The notes beneath the pieces are model-generated. The model saw only the letters and a program-made list of their open reading frames with translations, was not told the origin of the DNA and ran no database searches. This document shows, piece after piece, positions 1-13,326 of a stretch of DNA of 64,000 bases (position 1 is the stretch's first letter; each line of letters begins with the position of its first letter). The stretch spans positions 2,046,001-2,110,000 of the forward strand of contig NZ_LT629700.1 in assembly GCF_900103625.1 (NCBI RefSeq), in the 5' to 3' direction. Source of the DNA: Corynebacterium mycetoides. GTDB lineage: Bacteria > Actinomycetota > Actinomycetes > Mycobacteriales > Mycobacteriaceae. The translations under genes were made by a program, and so were the position numbers.

Positions 1-243
1 AGTAAACGCGAAGACGCGCGAGCCGGTCAGCGCCGCCAGGCACGCGTCCAGGTCCGGGTGGATGACCACGTCGGCCAAGTCGTGGTAGTCCAGCCCGGCG
101 CGGCGCAGGTGCTTCTCATCCAGCGTGAACCCGAGCGGCTCGACGAGATGCAGCGTCGCGCCGGTGCCCGCGCACATGCGGATCGCGTTGCCGGTGTTCG
201 GCGGGATGACGGGATTATCGAAGATGACATGCAGGTGCGACAC
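1..243 (-). CDS. trmL: tRNA (cytidine(34)-2'-O)-methyltransferase TrmL, 3' part off the window
   Basis: Reading the minus strand from a GTG at 243 gives 81 codons that stay open to the window edge. The N-terminus contains [20 protein letters not shown] and LHLVEPLGF, the start of SPOUT-class TrmL/CspR methyltransferases, which methylate the ribose of the wobble base in tRNA-Leu. Full-length relatives are about 155 residues, so roughly half is present; the knotted AdoMet site lies outside. The start is supported by a TAGACT hexamer ending 8 bases before the GTG, with no clear ribosome binding site, as expected for a leaderless message. It is divergent from folD with only 25 bases between start codons. 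Confidence 0.85.
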   Translation of the reverse strand, partial: MSHLHVIFDNPVIPPNTGNAIRMCAGTGATLHLVEPLGFTLDEKHLRRAGLDYHDLADVVIHPDLDACLAALTGSRVFAFT

Positions 244-251
244 GTCCCGCA

Positions 252-261
252 AGTCTAGGAT
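252..261. promoter_or_regulatory. Overlapping divergent leaderless -10 elements of trmL and folD
   Basis: On the plus strand TAGGAT at 256-261 is followed by 7 bases and the folD GTG. On the minus strand TAGACT (257-252) is followed by 8 bases and the trmL GTG. The two hexamers share two base pairs, so polymerase can probably occupy only one at a time. Seen in sequence; promoter function is inferred from the actinobacterial leaderless pattern. Confidence 0.6.
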
Positions 262-268
262 AGGTGCC

Positions 269-1120
269 GTGACTGCGATCAAGTTAGACGGAAAGCTCTA
301 CCGCGAGGAGATTTTCGCGGACCTGAAGAAGCGCGTCGCCGCGCTGAAGGACAAGGGGGTTACGCCGGGCCTGGCCACGGTGCTCGTCGGGGAGGACCCG
401 GCGAGCCAGAACTACGTGCGCATGAAGCACAAGGACTGCGCTGAGCTCGGCATCGCCTCCATCATGAAGGAGCTGCCCGGAGACACCACGCAGGAAGAGC
501 TTGATGCGCTTATCGACGCTCTGAACAACGACCCGGCCGTCACCGGCTACATCGTCCAACTGCCGCTGCCGGGCCACCTCGATGAAAACCGCGTCCTGGG
601 TCTCATCGACCCGGACAAGGACGCCGACGGCCTGCACCCGGTCAACCTGGGCAAACTGGTCCTGGGGGAGCCCGCGCCCCTGCCGTGCACCCCGAACGGC
701 TCCATCAAGTTGCTCGAGCGCTTCGGGGTGGATCTGCGCGGCGCGATCGTGTGCGTGATCGGCCGCGGCGTGACGGTGGGCCGCCCGATTTCGCTCATGC
801 TCACAGCCCGCGACGTCAACGCCACCACCGTGCTGTGCCACACCGGCACCAAGGACCTCGCCGCGGAGACCCGCCGCGCGGACGTGATCATCGCCGCGGC
901 CGGCAAGCCGCACATGATCACCGCCGACATGATCAAGGAGGGCGCCGCGCTTCTCGACGTCGGCGTGTCCCGCGTGGACGGCAAAACCGTCGGCGACCTG
1001 CACCCCGACGTGTGGGAGAAGGCCGGCTGGGTCTCCCCAAACCCGGGTGGCGTGGGCCCGATGACGCGCACCTTCCTCGTCCGCAACATCGTGGAGCGTG
1101 CCGAAGCACTTGCTGGATAA
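269..1120 (+). CDS. folD: Bifunctional methylenetetrahydrofolate dehydrogenase/cyclohydrolase FolD
   Basis: 283 residues from GTG 269, the normal FolD length. It interconverts 5,10-methylene-THF and 10-formyl-THF in the cytosol, feeding one-carbon units to purine and formyl-methionine synthesis. The catalytic stretch [16 protein letters not shown] with its lysine and the NADP-binding GRGVTVGRP are present, as is [10 protein letters not shown] near the C-terminus. The reading frame is open further upstream, but GTG 269 is chosen because the family N-terminus (TAIKLDGK) begins there and TAGGAT sits 7 bases before it. The DUF3017 gene overlaps its 3' end. Confidence 0.95.
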   Translation: MTAIKLDGKLYREEIFADLKKRVAALKDKGVTPGLATVLVGEDPASQNYVRMKHKDCAELGIASIMKELPGDTTQEELDALIDALNNDPAVTGYIVQLPLPGHLDENRVLGLIDPDKDADGLHPVNLGKLVLGEPAPLPCTPNGSIKLLERFGVDLRGAIVCVIGRGVTVGRPISLMLTARDVNATTVLCHTGTKDLAAETRRADVIIAAAGKPHMITADMIKEGAALLDVGVSRVDGKTVGDLHPDVWEKAGWVSPNPGGVGPMTRTFLVRNIVERAEALAG

Positions 1121-1421
1121 CCCCCACGACGTCAACAACGCCCCATCGCCGCTGCCCGTGCGCGTGCAGCAGGCGATGGCGGCGCTGTTTGTCCTGGGCT
1201 TTGTCGCCTCCGGGTTGTTCTCCGCCACGGAGCACTGGCGCCGCGCCACCTTCACCCTGGGCGTGTCGATGCTGTGGCTGGCGGTGATGCGTCTGACCTG
1301 CGACTCGCGCGTCATCGGACTCGTCGCCGTCCGCTCGAGGCGTTTCGACGTCGCGTTCACCTCCGTCCTCGGCGCCGCCATGATGTGGCTGGCGTGGTCG
1401 GTGGACTCGCTGGGGAGCTAG
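1098..1421 (+). CDS. DUF3017 family membrane protein
   Basis: 107 residues from GTG 1098, overlapping the end of folD by 23 bases, which suggests translational coupling. Two or three hydrophobic segments (around [27 protein letters not shown] and [11 protein letters not shown]) predict a small inner membrane protein. Small DUF3017 proteins directly after folD are a conserved actinobacterial arrangement. The function is unknown and no catalytic motif is visible. The start could be later, but no better one with a ribosome binding site is seen. Confidence 0.75.
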   Translation: MPKHLLDNPHDVNNAPSPLPVRVQQAMAALFVLGFVASGLFSATEHWRRATFTLGVSMLWLAVMRLTCDSRVIGLVAVRSRRFDVAFTSVLGAAMMWLAWSVDSLGS

Positions 1422-1529
1422 CCGGCGCGGGCGCCCTCTTCCGCCTAAAACCGGACGGCTAAAGTTGCCCCGTTTTGGGCCTGTTTCGGCGCAGTCTTAG
1501 GCGTCTGAGTTTAGGGGGAGGCGCCGCCG

Positions 1530-2675
1530 CTAGATGTCGTACGCGCCGCTGCTCGAGGCGAAGTCGTGCGGCGAGGGCGTCTGCTCCGTCAGCGCGATGA
1601 ACCGGCGCAGGATAAGGTCCATCTGGCGCGCCTCGACGAGGAAGGCGTCGTGGCCGACGGGGCTCGAGAGCTTTGACATGGCCAGCAGGTTTCCTAAGTT
1701 GCGGCTTAGGTGCTCCTGCTGGTGGTAGGGGTAGAGGATGTCGGTGTCCACGCCCACGATCATGGTGGGCACCTTCGAGCTGGCCAGGGCCTTGTTCAGT
1801 CCGCCCCGGCCACGCCCGACGTCGTGGCGGTTCAAGGTTTCGGTGAGGGTGACGTAGCTTCCGGCGTCGAAACGCTCGACGAGCTTGACCCCCTGATAGT
1901 CGAGGTAGCTCTGCACCGCGAAGCGCTGGGCGTCGTCGCGGTAGGGGCCGAGTGGGTTTTCGCCGGCCTGGAAGGCGGTGCCGAAGCGCTCATCGATCTC
2001 CAGTTCCCCGCGGTACGTCAGGTGCGCGATGCGGCGCGCCGCCGCGAGGCCCGCGTCGGGGCCCTGGGGCTTGTCGTAGTAGTCGCCGCCGTGCCAGTCG
2101 GGGTCGCGGGTGATCGCGGAAAGCTGCGCGGTCTGGATGCCGATCTGCCACGCGCTCGCACGCGCAGATACAGCGAGCACGCAGGCGTAGTCCACCGTCT
2201 CGGGGTGCATCAGCGTCCACTCGAGCGTGCGCGCCCCGCCCATCGACCCTCCCAGGATGGCGCGCACGCGTCCGATGCCCAGGGCGTCGAGAAGCAGCTT
2301 CTCGGCTGCCACCTGGTCGCGGATGGAGATGGCCGGGAAGCGCGAACCCCACCTGCCGCCGTCGGGATGCTCGCTCGCGGGTCCGGTGGAGCCGTAGCAG
2401 CTGCCCAGAGCGTTGGTGCACACCACGCACCACGTGTCCGTGTCCAGAGCCTTGCCCGGGCCGATGACTTCGCACCACCACTCGGCGGCGTTGGAATCGC
2501 CGGTTAGAGCGTGCTCGACGAGCAGAATGTTGTTGTCGCCGGCCGGGTCGCCCCTAAACTCGCCCCAGCGCTGGAAGGCGATGGTGGTGTCGGGGATCTC
2601 GGCGCCGGCCTGGGTCGTAAAGCATCCGATGCTTACGTGATGGAGAGCGCCATGCGGCGGCAGGGAAAAGCTCAC
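1530..2675 (-). CDS. metX: Homoserine O-acetyltransferase
   Basis: 381 residues. Transfers acetyl from acetyl-CoA to homoserine, the first committed step of methionine synthesis. It is an alpha/beta hydrolase-fold enzyme: nucleophile elbow GGSMGG with Ser144, catalytic Asp near 311 in VGVDTDILYP and His near 342 in VGHDAF. The ATG lies 10 bases after the metY stop, so it is almost certainly transcribed from the metY promoter; its O-acetylhomoserine product is the MetY substrate. It converges with the DUF3017 gene across about 108 bases in which I see no convincing terminator. Confidence 0.95.
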   Translation of the reverse strand: MSFSLPPHGALHHVSIGCFTTQAGAEIPDTTIAFQRWGEFRGDPAGDNNILLVEHALTGDSNAAEWWCEVIGPGKALDTDTWCVVCTNALGSCYGSTGPASEHPDGGRWGSRFPAISIRDQVAAEKLLLDALGIGRVRAILGGSMGGARTLEWTLMHPETVDYACVLAVSARASAWQIGIQTAQLSAITRDPDWHGGDYYDKPQGPDAGLAAARRIAHLTYRGELEIDERFGTAFQAGENPLGPYRDDAQRFAVQSYLDYQGVKLVERFDAGSYVTLTETLNRHDVGRGRGGLNKALASSKVPTMIVGVDTDILYPYHQQEHLSRNLGNLLAMSKLSSPVGHDAFLVEARQMDLILRRFIALTEQTPSPHDFASSSGAYDI

Positions 2676-2685
2676 GGCGCGGCCC

Positions 2686-4008
2686 CTAGATGGCCGCGAA
2701 ACCGCGCTCGAGGTCAGCGAGAATGTCGTCGATGCTCTCGATGCCCACGCTCAGGCGCACCGTTGATTGGGTGATGCCCCCGCGCGCCAGGCCCGCCTCG
2801 TTGGACTGCGAGTGGGTCGTGGAGGCCGGGTGGACCACCAGGGAGCGCACGTCGCCGATGTTGGCCAGGTTGGAGTGCAGGCGCAGGGCGTCGATGAACG
2901 CCCAGGCCTGGGTGCGGTCGGCCGGGTCCCCCGCGATGTCGAAGGAGAGCACCGAGCCGGTGTAGCGCAGGCCGAGCTTCTCCTTCACGGCCCAGTAGGG
3001 GCTGGACTCAAGCCCGGCGAAGTTGACCTTGGACACCTTCTCGTGGCCGCTGAGGAACTCGGCGACCTTCAGCGCGTTCGCGTTGTGGCGCTCCACGCGC
3101 AGCCCCAGGGTGTCCAGGCCCTGGAGCGCCACCCACGCGTTGAACGGGGAGATCGCGGCGCCGGTGTCGCGCAGGATGCCCGCGCGCGCCTTGACGGCGA
3201 AGGCCGGGGCGCCCAGGTCGGCGTACTTCAGGCCGTGGTAGGCGGCGTCCGGGGTGACAAAGTACGGGAAGACCGGTTCGCCGTCGCGCTCGACGGTCCA
3301 GTCGAACCGGCCGGAGTCGATAATCGCGCCGCCGATGGCCGCGCCGTTGCCGGTGTAGAACTTCGTCGTGGACACGACGACGATGTCGGCCCCGAGCTCG
3401 AGCGGGCGGACCAGCGCGGCGGTGGCCATGGTGTTGTCCACGATGAGCGGGACCTGGTTGTTGTGGGCGACCTCGGAAATCGCGGGGATGTCGAGGACGT
3501 CCGCGATCGGGTTGCCGAAGGTCTCTCCGTAGAGCGCCTTCGTGTTCGGGCGGATGGCGTCCTGCCAGGACTGCGGATCATCCGGGTCGTCCACGAAGGT
3601 GAACTCGATGCCTAGGCGGGGCAGGGTGACCTCGAAGAGCGTCTCGGTGCCGCCGTAGAGGCGGGGCGAGGTGACAAGGTGGTCGCCGGCGGAGGCCAGG
3701 TTGGTAATCGCGGCGGTTTCCGCGGCCATGCCGGACGCGAACGCCACCGCCGCGACGCCGCCCTCCAGGCTGGCGAGGCGGTCTTCCAGCGCCTGCTGGG
3801 TGGGGTTGGTGATGCGGGTGTAGATCGGGCCCGGGTTCGACAGGTTGAAGCGGTTTTCCGCGTGCTGCGCGTCGTCGAACACGTAGGACGTGGTCATGTA
3901 AATCGGCTGGTTGCGCGCGCCGTAATCGGAGTCGACAGTTTGGCCGGCGTGAATGGCGCGGGTGTCGAAGGACCAGTTCTGCGGTTCGGAGTTGTCGTAT
4001 TTAGCCAT
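2686..4008 (-). CDS. metY: O-acetylhomoserine sulfhydrylase, PLP-dependent
   Basis: 440 residues. Condenses O-acetylhomoserine with sulfide to homocysteine (direct sulfhydrylation). It is a Cys/Met-metabolism PLP enzyme: N-terminal YGARNQPIYMTTSYVFD, PLP phosphate/ring contacts around FASGMAAE and VDNTMATAAL, and the Schiff-base lysine in VVSTTKFYTGNGA. Length is typical of corynebacterial MetY. It is the first gene of a metY-metX operon. A near-match to the McbR operator lies 32 bases upstream of the ATG, consistent with S-adenosylhomocysteine-responsive repression of sulfur assimilation in this genus. Confidence 0.95.
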   Translation of the reverse strand: MAKYDNSEPQNWSFDTRAIHAGQTVDSDYGARNQPIYMTTSYVFDDAQHAENRFNLSNPGPIYTRITNPTQQALEDRLASLEGGVAAVAFASGMAAETAAITNLASAGDHLVTSPRLYGGTETLFEVTLPRLGIEFTFVDDPDDPQSWQDAIRPNTKALYGETFGNPIADVLDIPAISEVAHNNQVPLIVDNTMATAALVRPLELGADIVVVSTTKFYTGNGAAIGGAIIDSGRFDWTVERDGEPVFPYFVTPDAAYHGLKYADLGAPAFAVKARAGILRDTGAAISPFNAWVALQGLDTLGLRVERHNANALKVAEFLSGHEKVSKVNFAGLESSPYWAVKEKLGLRYTGSVLSFDIAGDPADRTQAWAFIDALRLHSNLANIGDVRSLVVHPASTTHSQSNEAGLARGGITQSTVRLSVGIESIDDILADLERGFAAI

Positions 4009-4039
4009 GTGGACAATCTATCGCCGCACGAGGCCGGTG

Positions 4040-4055
4040 TGTACCAAGCTGTCTA
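4040..4055 (-). promoter_or_regulatory. Candidate McbR operator upstream of metY
   Basis: The stretch reads TGTAC-N6-GTCTA on the plus strand. The known C. glutamicum McbR motif is TAGAC-N6-GTCTA, so 8 of 10 conserved positions match with correct spacing. It sits 31-47 bases upstream of the metY ATG. The assignment is by motif and neighbour. Confidence 0.5.
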
Positions 4056-4124
4056 TAAGCGCCGATGCGCTGGGCTTTTACATGAATATTAATTGAGGGG
4101 GACCGGGTCCCACCCGGCCCGGCG

Positions 4125-6353
<2,229 letters not shown>

Positions 6354-6447
6354 CTAAGTATTTGCCAATAATCCAGTCATTCAGGATACCAATATTCGCC
6401 GGAACCGCTGCATGGACGGGCCCCAGATGGTACGGACATCGGCGCTG

Positions 6448-6453
6448 TAGGGT
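6448..6453 (+). promoter_or_regulatory. Leaderless -10 element of xth
   Basis: TAGGGT lies exactly 7 bases before the ATG at 6461, and no Shine-Dalgarno sequence is present. This fixes the start over an upstream in-frame ATG at 6362. Confidence 0.6.
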
Positions 6454-6460
6454 GACATGC

Positions 6461-9191
<2,731 letters not shown>

Positions 9192-9303
9192 CGCGGCCGC
9201 CCGCCGCCGGCGCCCGGGAACCACGGGGCGCCACTTCCTCTAAACTGTGGGTTTGCACACAGATTTTTTTATGAATCGGCCAACGACGAGGGAAGGACAG
9301 CTG

Positions 9304-10392
9304 ATGGCTACCTCCACAGCGCCCCGCAAGGCGTACACGGACGAGCAGGGCATAGAGCGGGTGAGCAAGCAGCAGGACAACGGCCCAGCTGACGAAGTGG
9401 CGAAGAAGGCGCCGCCCGTCGCGCACCTGCTCCGCATGAACGAGCGATTCGCGAAGGAGGGCGGCAACCAGCTCTCCGCCGGGATCACCTACTTCTCCGT
9501 TCTCGCGCTGTTCCCGCTGACGATGCTGCTGTTCGCGGGCATGGGGTTCTTCCTCGCCGCGCGGCCCGACCTTATCGACCGGATTCAGGAGCAGATCCAC
9601 ACCTCCCTCGGCGGGGATGTCGGAGCCGCCGTCTCCCAGCTCGTGGACACCGCCATCGCGCAGCGCGGCGCCGTCGCCGGCGTCGGTTTGCTCACAACCC
9701 TGTGGTCGGGCCTCGGATGGATGAACAACCTGCGCGTGGGCATCTCCGCGATGTGGAAGCTCGACGCGAACGAGGGCGGCAATTTCGTTGTGAAGAAGCT
9801 CTGGGACCTGCTCGGGCTCATCGGCCTGATCCTCCTGTTCATCCTCGCGTTCGGTGTCACCGCTGTGGGCACGTCGTCAATCACCACGTCCGTGATGGAT
9901 CAGCTCGGCCTGGGCAACTTCCCGGGCGCGCGTTTCGTGGTGTGGCTGGTCGGCCTCGCCGCCGGCGTGCTGGCGAACTTCCTCGTCATGGCGTGGCTGG
10001 TCATCTTCATGCCCCGCACCAAGGTGCCGCTGCGCTCCGGGCTCAAGGGCGCCCTCCTCGGCGCCGTGGTCTTCGAGCTGATCAAGCAGTTCGCCACCAT
10101 CATCGTGGGCGCCGCGACGAACAACCCGGCGGGCGCGATCTTCGGCCCGATCATCGCGCTGATGGTGGTGCTCTACCTCGTGTGGCGCGTGGTCCTCTAC
10201 GTGTCGGCGTGGACGGCCACCACGGAGGAGTCGCTCGCCGCCCACAAGACGGAGGTGCCGGAGCCGGCCGTGATCAACGTCCGCGGCGCGGCCGCCACGC
10301 AGGTCAAGCCGCGCAAGGGTGCGGCCATCGGGGTGGGCGCGGCCGTGGGCGCTATCGGTGTCGGCCTGCTCTCCTTGTTGACGCGCGACTGA
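9304..10392 (+). CDS. YhjD/YihY/BrkB family inner membrane protein
   Basis: 362 residues from ATG 9304, which has GGAAGG 7 bases upstream; an upstream in-frame ATG at 9274 lacks one. After a charged N-terminal region come the family signature GGNQLSAGITYFSVLALFPL and about six hydrophobic segments, then a basic tail with a short C-terminal hydrophobic stretch. YhjD proteins are inner membrane proteins; a role in lipid A export has been proposed in enterobacteria but would not apply in a corynebacterium. The function here is unknown. Its 3' end overlaps the convergent carboxypeptidase gene by 41 bases. Confidence 0.85.
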   Translation: MATSTAPRKAYTDEQGIERVSKQQDNGPADEVAKKAPPVAHLLRMNERFAKEGGNQLSAGITYFSVLALFPLTMLLFAGMGFFLAARPDLIDRIQEQIHTSLGGDVGAAVSQLVDTAIAQRGAVAGVGLLTTLWSGLGWMNNLRVGISAMWKLDANEGGNFVVKKLWDLLGLIGLILLFILAFGVTAVGTSSITTSVMDQLGLGNFPGARFVVWLVGLAAGVLANFLVMAWLVIFMPRTKVPLRSGLKGALLGAVVFELIKQFATIIVGAATNNPAGAIFGPIIALMVVLYLVWRVVLYVSAWTATTEESLAAHKTEVPEPAVINVRGAAATQVKPRKGAAIGVGAAVGAIGVGLLSLLTRD

Positions 10393-11611
10393 TCCACCAC
10401 GCGATTCCCGCCAGGGCGAGGACACCGGCTACGACGCCGGCTGACGCCCACGGGAACGCCCCCTTGTCCGGGCCCGCGGCAGCGACCGCGGGCTTTTCGA
10501 CGTCCGGCGCCGGCGCATCCGTCGCAGCCGCGGTCTCAGTCGCCGAGGCGTGAGCGGCCGCGACCTCGAGCGTTGCGACGGGCGCGCCCTCGAACTTGTA
10601 GGCCTCGTGCAAGAGCTGCTGCGCCTGCTCCCAGGGCCGGGCGCGGTCGGCTGTCGTGTCCAGGATCACGGCCGCAAGGCGGCGCCCCGAGTGGTTGACG
10701 GCGCCGACGAACGTGTGGTTGGCGTCGTCGGTGAAGCCCGTCTTGCCGCCGATGCCGTCCGGGTCGTTGAGGTAGAGCGCGTTGTCGTTCCACACCTCGA
10801 AACCGGGCAAGTCCCCGAACCCGGGGAAGGGGTAGGAGGGAGTGTCCACGATGTCGGCGAAGGTCTCGTTCTCAAACGCGGCGCGGTAGGCCAGGGCCAT
10901 GTCCCACGCGGAGGTGGACATTCCCGGGCTGTCGAGCCCCGTGTACGTGGTTACCCTGGTGTCTTCCATGCCGAGCTCGGCGGCGAGCGCGTTGACCTTG
11001 CGCAGCGTCGCCTCGTCGCCGCCGAGGCTCTGTGCCAGCGCGTGGGCGGCGTCGTTGCCCGACGCCATCAGCAGGCCGTGGAGCAGGTCGTTGACGGTGT
11101 ACTCACCACCCGGCCCGATGCCGACGGCCGAACCCTCCATCTGCGCGGATTCGTCGCCGACGGGCACTGTGGTGTCGAGGGGGAGCTCGCGGATGGCGAC
11201 GAGCGCGAGCAGGACTTTGATGATGGAGGCCGGCCGGTAGCGCCCGTGCGGGTCCTTCATGGCGACGATCTCACCAGAATCGATGTCCGCGACGACCCAG
11301 GCGGAGGCTAAAACGGAGTCGCTCACCGTGAAACCGGCGGGCGCCACCACGCCGCACGGGCCCCGGTAATGCACGGGCAGCGCCACCGGCGCAGCGTCCG
11401 GGGCCACCGCCTCCGAGGTCGTTCTGGGTTCCGGGGGCCACGTCGCCTGCGGGCAGCTGTCGGTGTGCGGCGCCGTCGCCCGGGTGGTGCGGGTCGGTTC
11501 TGGCACCGGGATGCCGGGCGCCGCCGATACTGGCACCGTCATTGACACCACAGAGCATGTGCAGGCGAGCGACAACACCGTGTTGGCCGCGCCGAGTCGT
11601 AGGGTCTTCAT
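10352..11611 (-). CDS. D-alanyl-D-alanine carboxypeptidase (class C-type low-mass PBP)
   Basis: 419 residues from ATG 11611. Trims the terminal D-Ala of peptidoglycan stem peptides outside the membrane. A signal peptide covers about residues 1-31 (ending VPVSAAPG), followed by a Pro/Thr-rich linker. The three penicillin-binding motifs are in order: SIIK at 129-132, SGN at 184-186 and KTG at 290-292. A C-terminal hydrophobic helix (about 397-413) followed by Arg-rich residues should anchor it facing outward. The start is chosen at the signal peptide; TACACT sits 8 bases before it. The gene converges on the YhjD-like gene with a 41-base overlap. Confidence 0.92.
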   Translation of the reverse strand: MKTLRLGAANTVLSLACTCSVVSMTVPVSAAPGIPVPEPTRTTRATAPHTDSCPQATWPPEPRTTSEAVAPDAAPVALPVHYRGPCGVVAPAGFTVSDSVLASAWVVADIDSGEIVAMKDPHGRYRPASIIKVLLALVAIRELPLDTTVPVGDESAQMEGSAVGIGPGGEYTVNDLLHGLLMASGNDAAHALAQSLGGDEATLRKVNALAAELGMEDTRVTTYTGLDSPGMSTSAWDMALAYRAAFENETFADIVDTPSYPFPGFGDLPGFEVWNDNALYLNDPDGIGGKTGFTDDANHTFVGAVNHSGRRLAAVILDTTADRARPWEQAQQLLHEAYKFEGAPVATLEVAAAHASATETAAATDAPAPDVEKPAVAAAGPDKGAFPWASAGVVAGVLALAGIAWWISRASTRRAGRHR

Positions 11612-11619
11612 CGCCGAGC

Positions 11620-11625
11620 AGTGTA
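11620..11625 (-). promoter_or_regulatory. Leaderless -10 element of the carboxypeptidase gene
   Basis: On the minus strand TACACT is followed by 8 bases and the ATG at 11611, without a ribosome binding site. Confidence 0.5.
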
Positions 11626-11760
11626 CGCGTGACGTCGACACGCGCCCGTGCGCGACGTGAGCTTTTGGGTTTCAACTCGGGGTAGCCTTGGGTAAAAGGC
11701 GCTCTGACCTGCATAAACTAAGGCTTACCTGGCTTGCGGAGGTGTCACTAAAGGCGCAAG

Positions 11761-12531
11761 ATGATCCTCATGACACCTTCAAACACACCTTCATCATCCA
11801 CTTCATCATCCACTTCATCATCCACTTCATCATCCGCACCCGTCGAGATCTCAGCGGGCCTCAATGAGCGGCTGAACAAGCTCCGCGCCGCGGTTCTCGG
11901 CGCCAACGACGGCATCGTCTCCACCGCGGCGGTCGTCGTCGGCGTGGCGGGCGCTACCCCAGACATCCGCGCCATCGCGTCCGCCGGCATCGCGGCCGTC
12001 ATCGGCGGCGCCATCTCGATGTCGCTGGGCGAGTACGTCTCGGTGTCCTCGCAGCGCGACACCGAGCGCGCCTACATCGCCAAAGAGACCGCGCTGCAAT
12101 ACGCCGACCCGGAGGCCGAGTTCGAACACTTAGTCGCGGCGTACGAGCAGTCGGGCTTGACCCACGCGACCGCCGTACAGGTGGCCAAGGAGCGCACCGC
12201 TTCCGACCCGCTCAAGGCCCACCTGGAGGTGCATTACGGCATCAACGAGGCGGATCTGGTCAACCCCTGGTCCGCCGCGGTCGCATCGTTCCTCGCGTTT
12301 TCCGTGGGTGCGGTGCTGCCGCTTATCGCCGTGCTTTTGCCGCCGGACGCGTGGCGCGTCCCCGTTACCTTCGCGGTCACCCTGGTTGCGCTCGCCATCA
12401 CCGGCGCGGTGTCCGCCCGCATCGGCGACGCCGACCCGAAGCGCGCCGTCGTCCGCCTTCTCATCGGCGGCGCGCTGGGGCTAGCGGTCACCTTCGGGGT
12501 CGGCTGGATTTTCGGTACGACCGCCCTCTAG
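11761..12531 (+). CDS. VIT1/CCC1 family iron/manganese transporter
   Basis: 256 residues from ATG 11761 (AAGG 6 bases upstream; ATG 11770 is also possible). The core matches vacuolar-iron-transporter-like proteins: RLNKLRAAVLGANDGIVST, GGAISMSLGEYVSVSSQRDTE, a soluble acidic middle segment with Glu-rich helices that binds metal in this family, and paired C-terminal membrane helices. It probably exports or sequesters Fe2+/Mn2+. Unusually, the cytoplasmic N-terminus is a Ser/Thr run encoded by a 12-bp tandem repeat. The 3' end overlaps the tail of the convergent TRIC pseudogene by 51 bases. Confidence 0.88.
   Translation: MILMTPSNTPSSSTSSSTSSSTSSSAPVEISAGLNERLNKLRAAVLGANDGIVSTAAVVVGVAGATPDIRAIASAGIAAVIGGAISMSLGEYVSVSSQRDTERAYIAKETALQYADPEAEFEHLVAAYEQSGLTHATAVQVAKERTASDPLKAHLEVHYGINEADLVNPWSAAVASFLAFSVGAVLPLIAVLLPPDAWRVPVTFAVTLVALAITGAVSARIGDADPKRAVVRLLIGGALGLAVTFGVGWIFGTTAL
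11789..11836 (+). repeat. 12-bp tandem repeat (four copies) inside the VIT gene
   Basis: The unit CTTCATCATCCA occurs four times head to tail, the last copy differing only in its final base. Being 12 bp it stays in frame and encodes a repeating Ser-Ser-Ser-Thr block. Copy-number change would lengthen or shorten the N-terminal tail without a frameshift. Confidence 0.9.
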
Positions 12532-13318
12532 CTCTTCCCGTTGGTAGGAGTCGCCGCGCCAATCAAGCCCGACTCCCTCCTCCTCGGAAGGTTGTGTCCC
12601 GCCGGAGCCCGACCGCTTCCGGTGGGACGCGGCTTTCGTGGCCAGCTCCGCCACGTGCGAGACGGTGGTGTTGACGGGTGCGAACTCGGTGTTGGCGGGC
12701 ACTTTCCACCCCAGGTGGTAGGAGAGCAGGAAAATGGACAGGCTCGTCAGCGGCCCTAAAATTGCGCCCGCCGCCATGTGGCCAGTGTCGGCGCCGATGA
12801 GAGTCACCACCGCGCCGGCGATGGCGGGGATCACGGTGGGTTGGTTGTTGGCGAACAGCGCCGGTTCCTGGCCCGTAAGAACGTCCCGGATGATGCTGCC
12901 GCCCGTGGCGGTGAGCACACCCATCATGATTGTCGGCAGGACGGGAAGCCCGTAGGTAATCGCCTTGAAAGCGCCGACGGAGGCCCAGAGCGCGGAGATA
13001 AGCGCGTCGCCGTGCGTCCTGATCACTTCCCACGCCATCCCCTTGAAGTAGGTGAACCGGGCGATCAGCGCCCCGGCGAAGGCGAGGATCAGGTACTCCG
13101 GTGTGGCCATGGCGGCGACCGTTCCGCTGTCGATCAGGACAATCACGAACCATGCCTCCCCCGAGGGCGGAGACCATGGCGATAAAGCCGAAGCCCACGA
13201 TGTCGTAGCCCTTTTGGCGCGCGATGGTCCCGCCGATGATGCCCATCAGCACAACGCCGATGAAGTCCAGTCAGCGGTAGGCGGAGAGGATGACGGGGTC
13301 GACTTGGTCCGGGGTCAT
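12481..13318 (-). pseudogene. Second TRIC (UPF0126) cation channel gene, broken by a TGA and a frameshift
   Basis: Minus-strand ATG 13318 lies 8 bases after the stop of the upstream hypothetical gene. The frame reads MTPDQVDPVILSAYR, hits TGA at 13273-13271, continues through GIIGGTIARQKGYDIVGF and ALGGGMVRD, then needs a one-base shift near 13141-13147 to continue as LIDSGTVAAMATPEYL, ATGGSIIRDVLTG and a long charged tail. This is the two-repeat TRIC family, close to a known corynebacterial variant. Two independent lesions make it a clear pseudogene. The tail overlaps the end of the VIT gene. Confidence 0.88.
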
Positions 13319-13326
13319 TAGGGGAT

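Noticed and set aside
11714..11732. A DtxR-like iron box upstream of the VIT transporter (AGGCTTACCT core)
   Set aside because: The right half fits the DtxR consensus well, but the left half matches in only about three of seven positions, so I could not support it as an operator.
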